From positions 1-5,781 of the forward strand of contig JAERMP010000159.1 of assembly GCA_016844515.1 (NCBI GenBank): a stretch of 5,781 nucleotides of DNA, read 5' to 3'. Each line of letters begins with the position of its first letter. The first letter of the stretch is position 1. Below, piece by piece: positions 5,375 through 5,781 of the stretch. The DNA is from Thermoleophilia bacterium. Its GTDB lineage: Bacteria > Actinomycetota > Thermoleophilia > Gaiellales > Gaiellaceae. The notes beneath the pieces are model-generated. The model made no database searches and was not told the origin of the DNA. It saw nothing but the letters and a program-made list of their open reading frames with translations. A program made the translations under genes and the position numbers.

Positions 5375-5781
5375 TTGGGGTCTCCTTGGTTCGATGGGGT
5401 CAGACCCGTGGGGTCAGACCCCACGCCTAGCGGGACGTTGTCGATGAGGCGGGTCGAGCCGACGCGGACGGCGCCGGCGAGAACGGGTGGGTCGAACTGG
5501 GCAACCTCGACGTAGTCGACGGCGAGGCCGTTCGAGGCGGCGAGGGCTGCGCGCGCGGCGTCGATGTCCTTGGTTGCGAGCGCGCGGGGAAGGGCGAGTG
5601 CTCGTTCGCGTTCCTCGGGCGAGAGAAGAGCGTTGCGCGAGCTGAGCGCGAGGCCGTCCGCGTCGCGCACGGTGGGGAGGACGCGGAGCTCGATCTCGAG
5701 CGAGAGGTCGCGAATCATTCGGCGGATCACTTCGGCCTGTTGCGCGTCCTTCTGGCCGAAGTAGGCCCGATCCGGCCGAAC
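5371..5781 (-). CDS. panC: Pantothenate synthetase, C-terminal part (gene runs off the right edge)
   Basis: Pantothenate--beta-alanine ligase (EC 6.3.2.1), which joins pantoate and beta-alanine using ATP. Only the last 136 residues are in the window; the rest lies beyond position 5781. The visible part starts in RPDRAYFGQKDAQQ, the family's conserved GxKDxQQ region, and contains SSRNALLSPEER (about residues 47-58 of the fragment), DYVEVAQFD and the usual end motif RLIDNV. Most PanC proteins stop shortly after that motif. This one carries about 17 more residues (GVGSDPTGLTPSNQGDPK) encoded by a tandem palindromic repeat. The stop codon overlaps the panB start as ATGA, suggesting translational coupling. 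The true start cannot be seen, and the valine/methionine codons inside the window are internal. Confidence 0.95.
   Translation of the reverse strand, partial: VRPDRAYFGQKDAQQAEVIRRMIRDLSLEIELRVLPTVRDADGLALSSRNALLSPEERERALALPRALATKDIDAARAALAASNGLAVDYVEVAQFDPPVLAGAVRVGSTRLIDNVPLGVGSDPTGLTPSNQGDPK
5382..5387 (-). promoter_or_regulatory. Shine-Dalgarno of panB
   Basis: AAGGAG reads on the minus strand from 5387 to 5382, with seven bases before the panB ATG at 5374. It fixes the panB start and is the only strong ribosome binding site in the window. The bases GACCCCA (5382-5376) that begin at its last G are complementary to the TGGGGTC arm of the hairpin just upstream. Confidence 0.8.
5395..5423. 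repeat. Tandem 14-mer repeat forming an imperfect 29-nt hairpin at the panC/panB junction
   Basis: Two adjacent copies of a 14-mer, TGGGGTCAGACCC plus one base (5395-5408 ending G, 5409-5422 ending C), differ only at the last position. Together with A5423 they fold into one hairpin: a 7-bp outer stem (5395-5401 with 5417-5423), an A-A mismatch (5402/5416; U-U in the mRNA), a 5-bp inner stem (5403-5407 with 5411-5415) and a 3-nt loop. The second copy alone is a perfect 7-bp palindrome around one base. It lies inside the panC tail, 7 nt before the AAGGAG of panB. It is REP-like in size and base make-up. With no T-run it is unlikely to be an intrinsic terminator. Its function is unknown. Confidence 0.75.

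Noticed and set aside
5395..5423. The hairpin as an intrinsic terminator of panC
   Set aside because: It lies inside the panC reading frame, has no run of T after it on the minus strand, and is followed at once by a strong ribosome binding site for panB.

Overview
The window comes from a GC-rich bacterium. The actinobacterial style of its genes suggests the class Thermoleophilia (Gaiella/Solirubrobacter relatives). The signs are GTG starts, 4-bp stop/start overlaps, a zinc-ribbon/class III cyclase/AAA-ATPase signalling protein and a small Yip1-type membrane protein. This placement is inference; there is no rRNA or marker gene to confirm it.

Layout. Positions 1-1253 (minus) hold a multidomain adenylate/guanylate cyclase whose reading frame breaks inside the ATPase P-loop. 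The first half, with two zinc ribbons and a complete cyclase domain, is readable. The ATPase part continues in another frame and runs off the window at position 1. Positions 1271-1969 (plus) encode a five-helix Yip1-like membrane protein. The whole remainder (1970-5781) is a single minus-strand run read from right to left: panC (3' part), panB, cytochrome oxidase subunit II (CuA), oxidase subunit I, and a membrane-anchored cytochrome c. The stop/start overlaps are ATGA (panC/panB) and GTGA (coxB/coxA and coxA/cytochrome c). Only panB and coxB are separated, by 47 bp. The cytochrome c stop codon abuts the Yip1 stop codon with no spacer.

Function. PanB and PanC are two steps of pantothenate (coenzyme A) synthesis. 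The coxB-coxA-cytochrome c trio forms a compact terminal oxidase module: the anchored cytochrome c would deliver electrons to CuA in subunit II, then to the haem/CuB site in subunit I. Subunit I looks like a B-family (ba3-like) oxidase because the helix VI glutamate of A-family enzymes is replaced by valine while the histidine-tyrosine pair is kept.

The window is mostly ordinary metabolism. The two points most worth a second look are the apparent 20-bp deletion that removes the Walker A lysine of the cyclase-ATPase, probably between 10-bp direct repeats, and a 29-nt imperfect hairpin made of two tandem 14-mers that sits in the extended 3' end of panC just before the panB ribosome binding site. 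I found no tRNA, rRNA, CRISPR array, insertion sequence or clear terminator, and no convincing undescribed multi-gene system.
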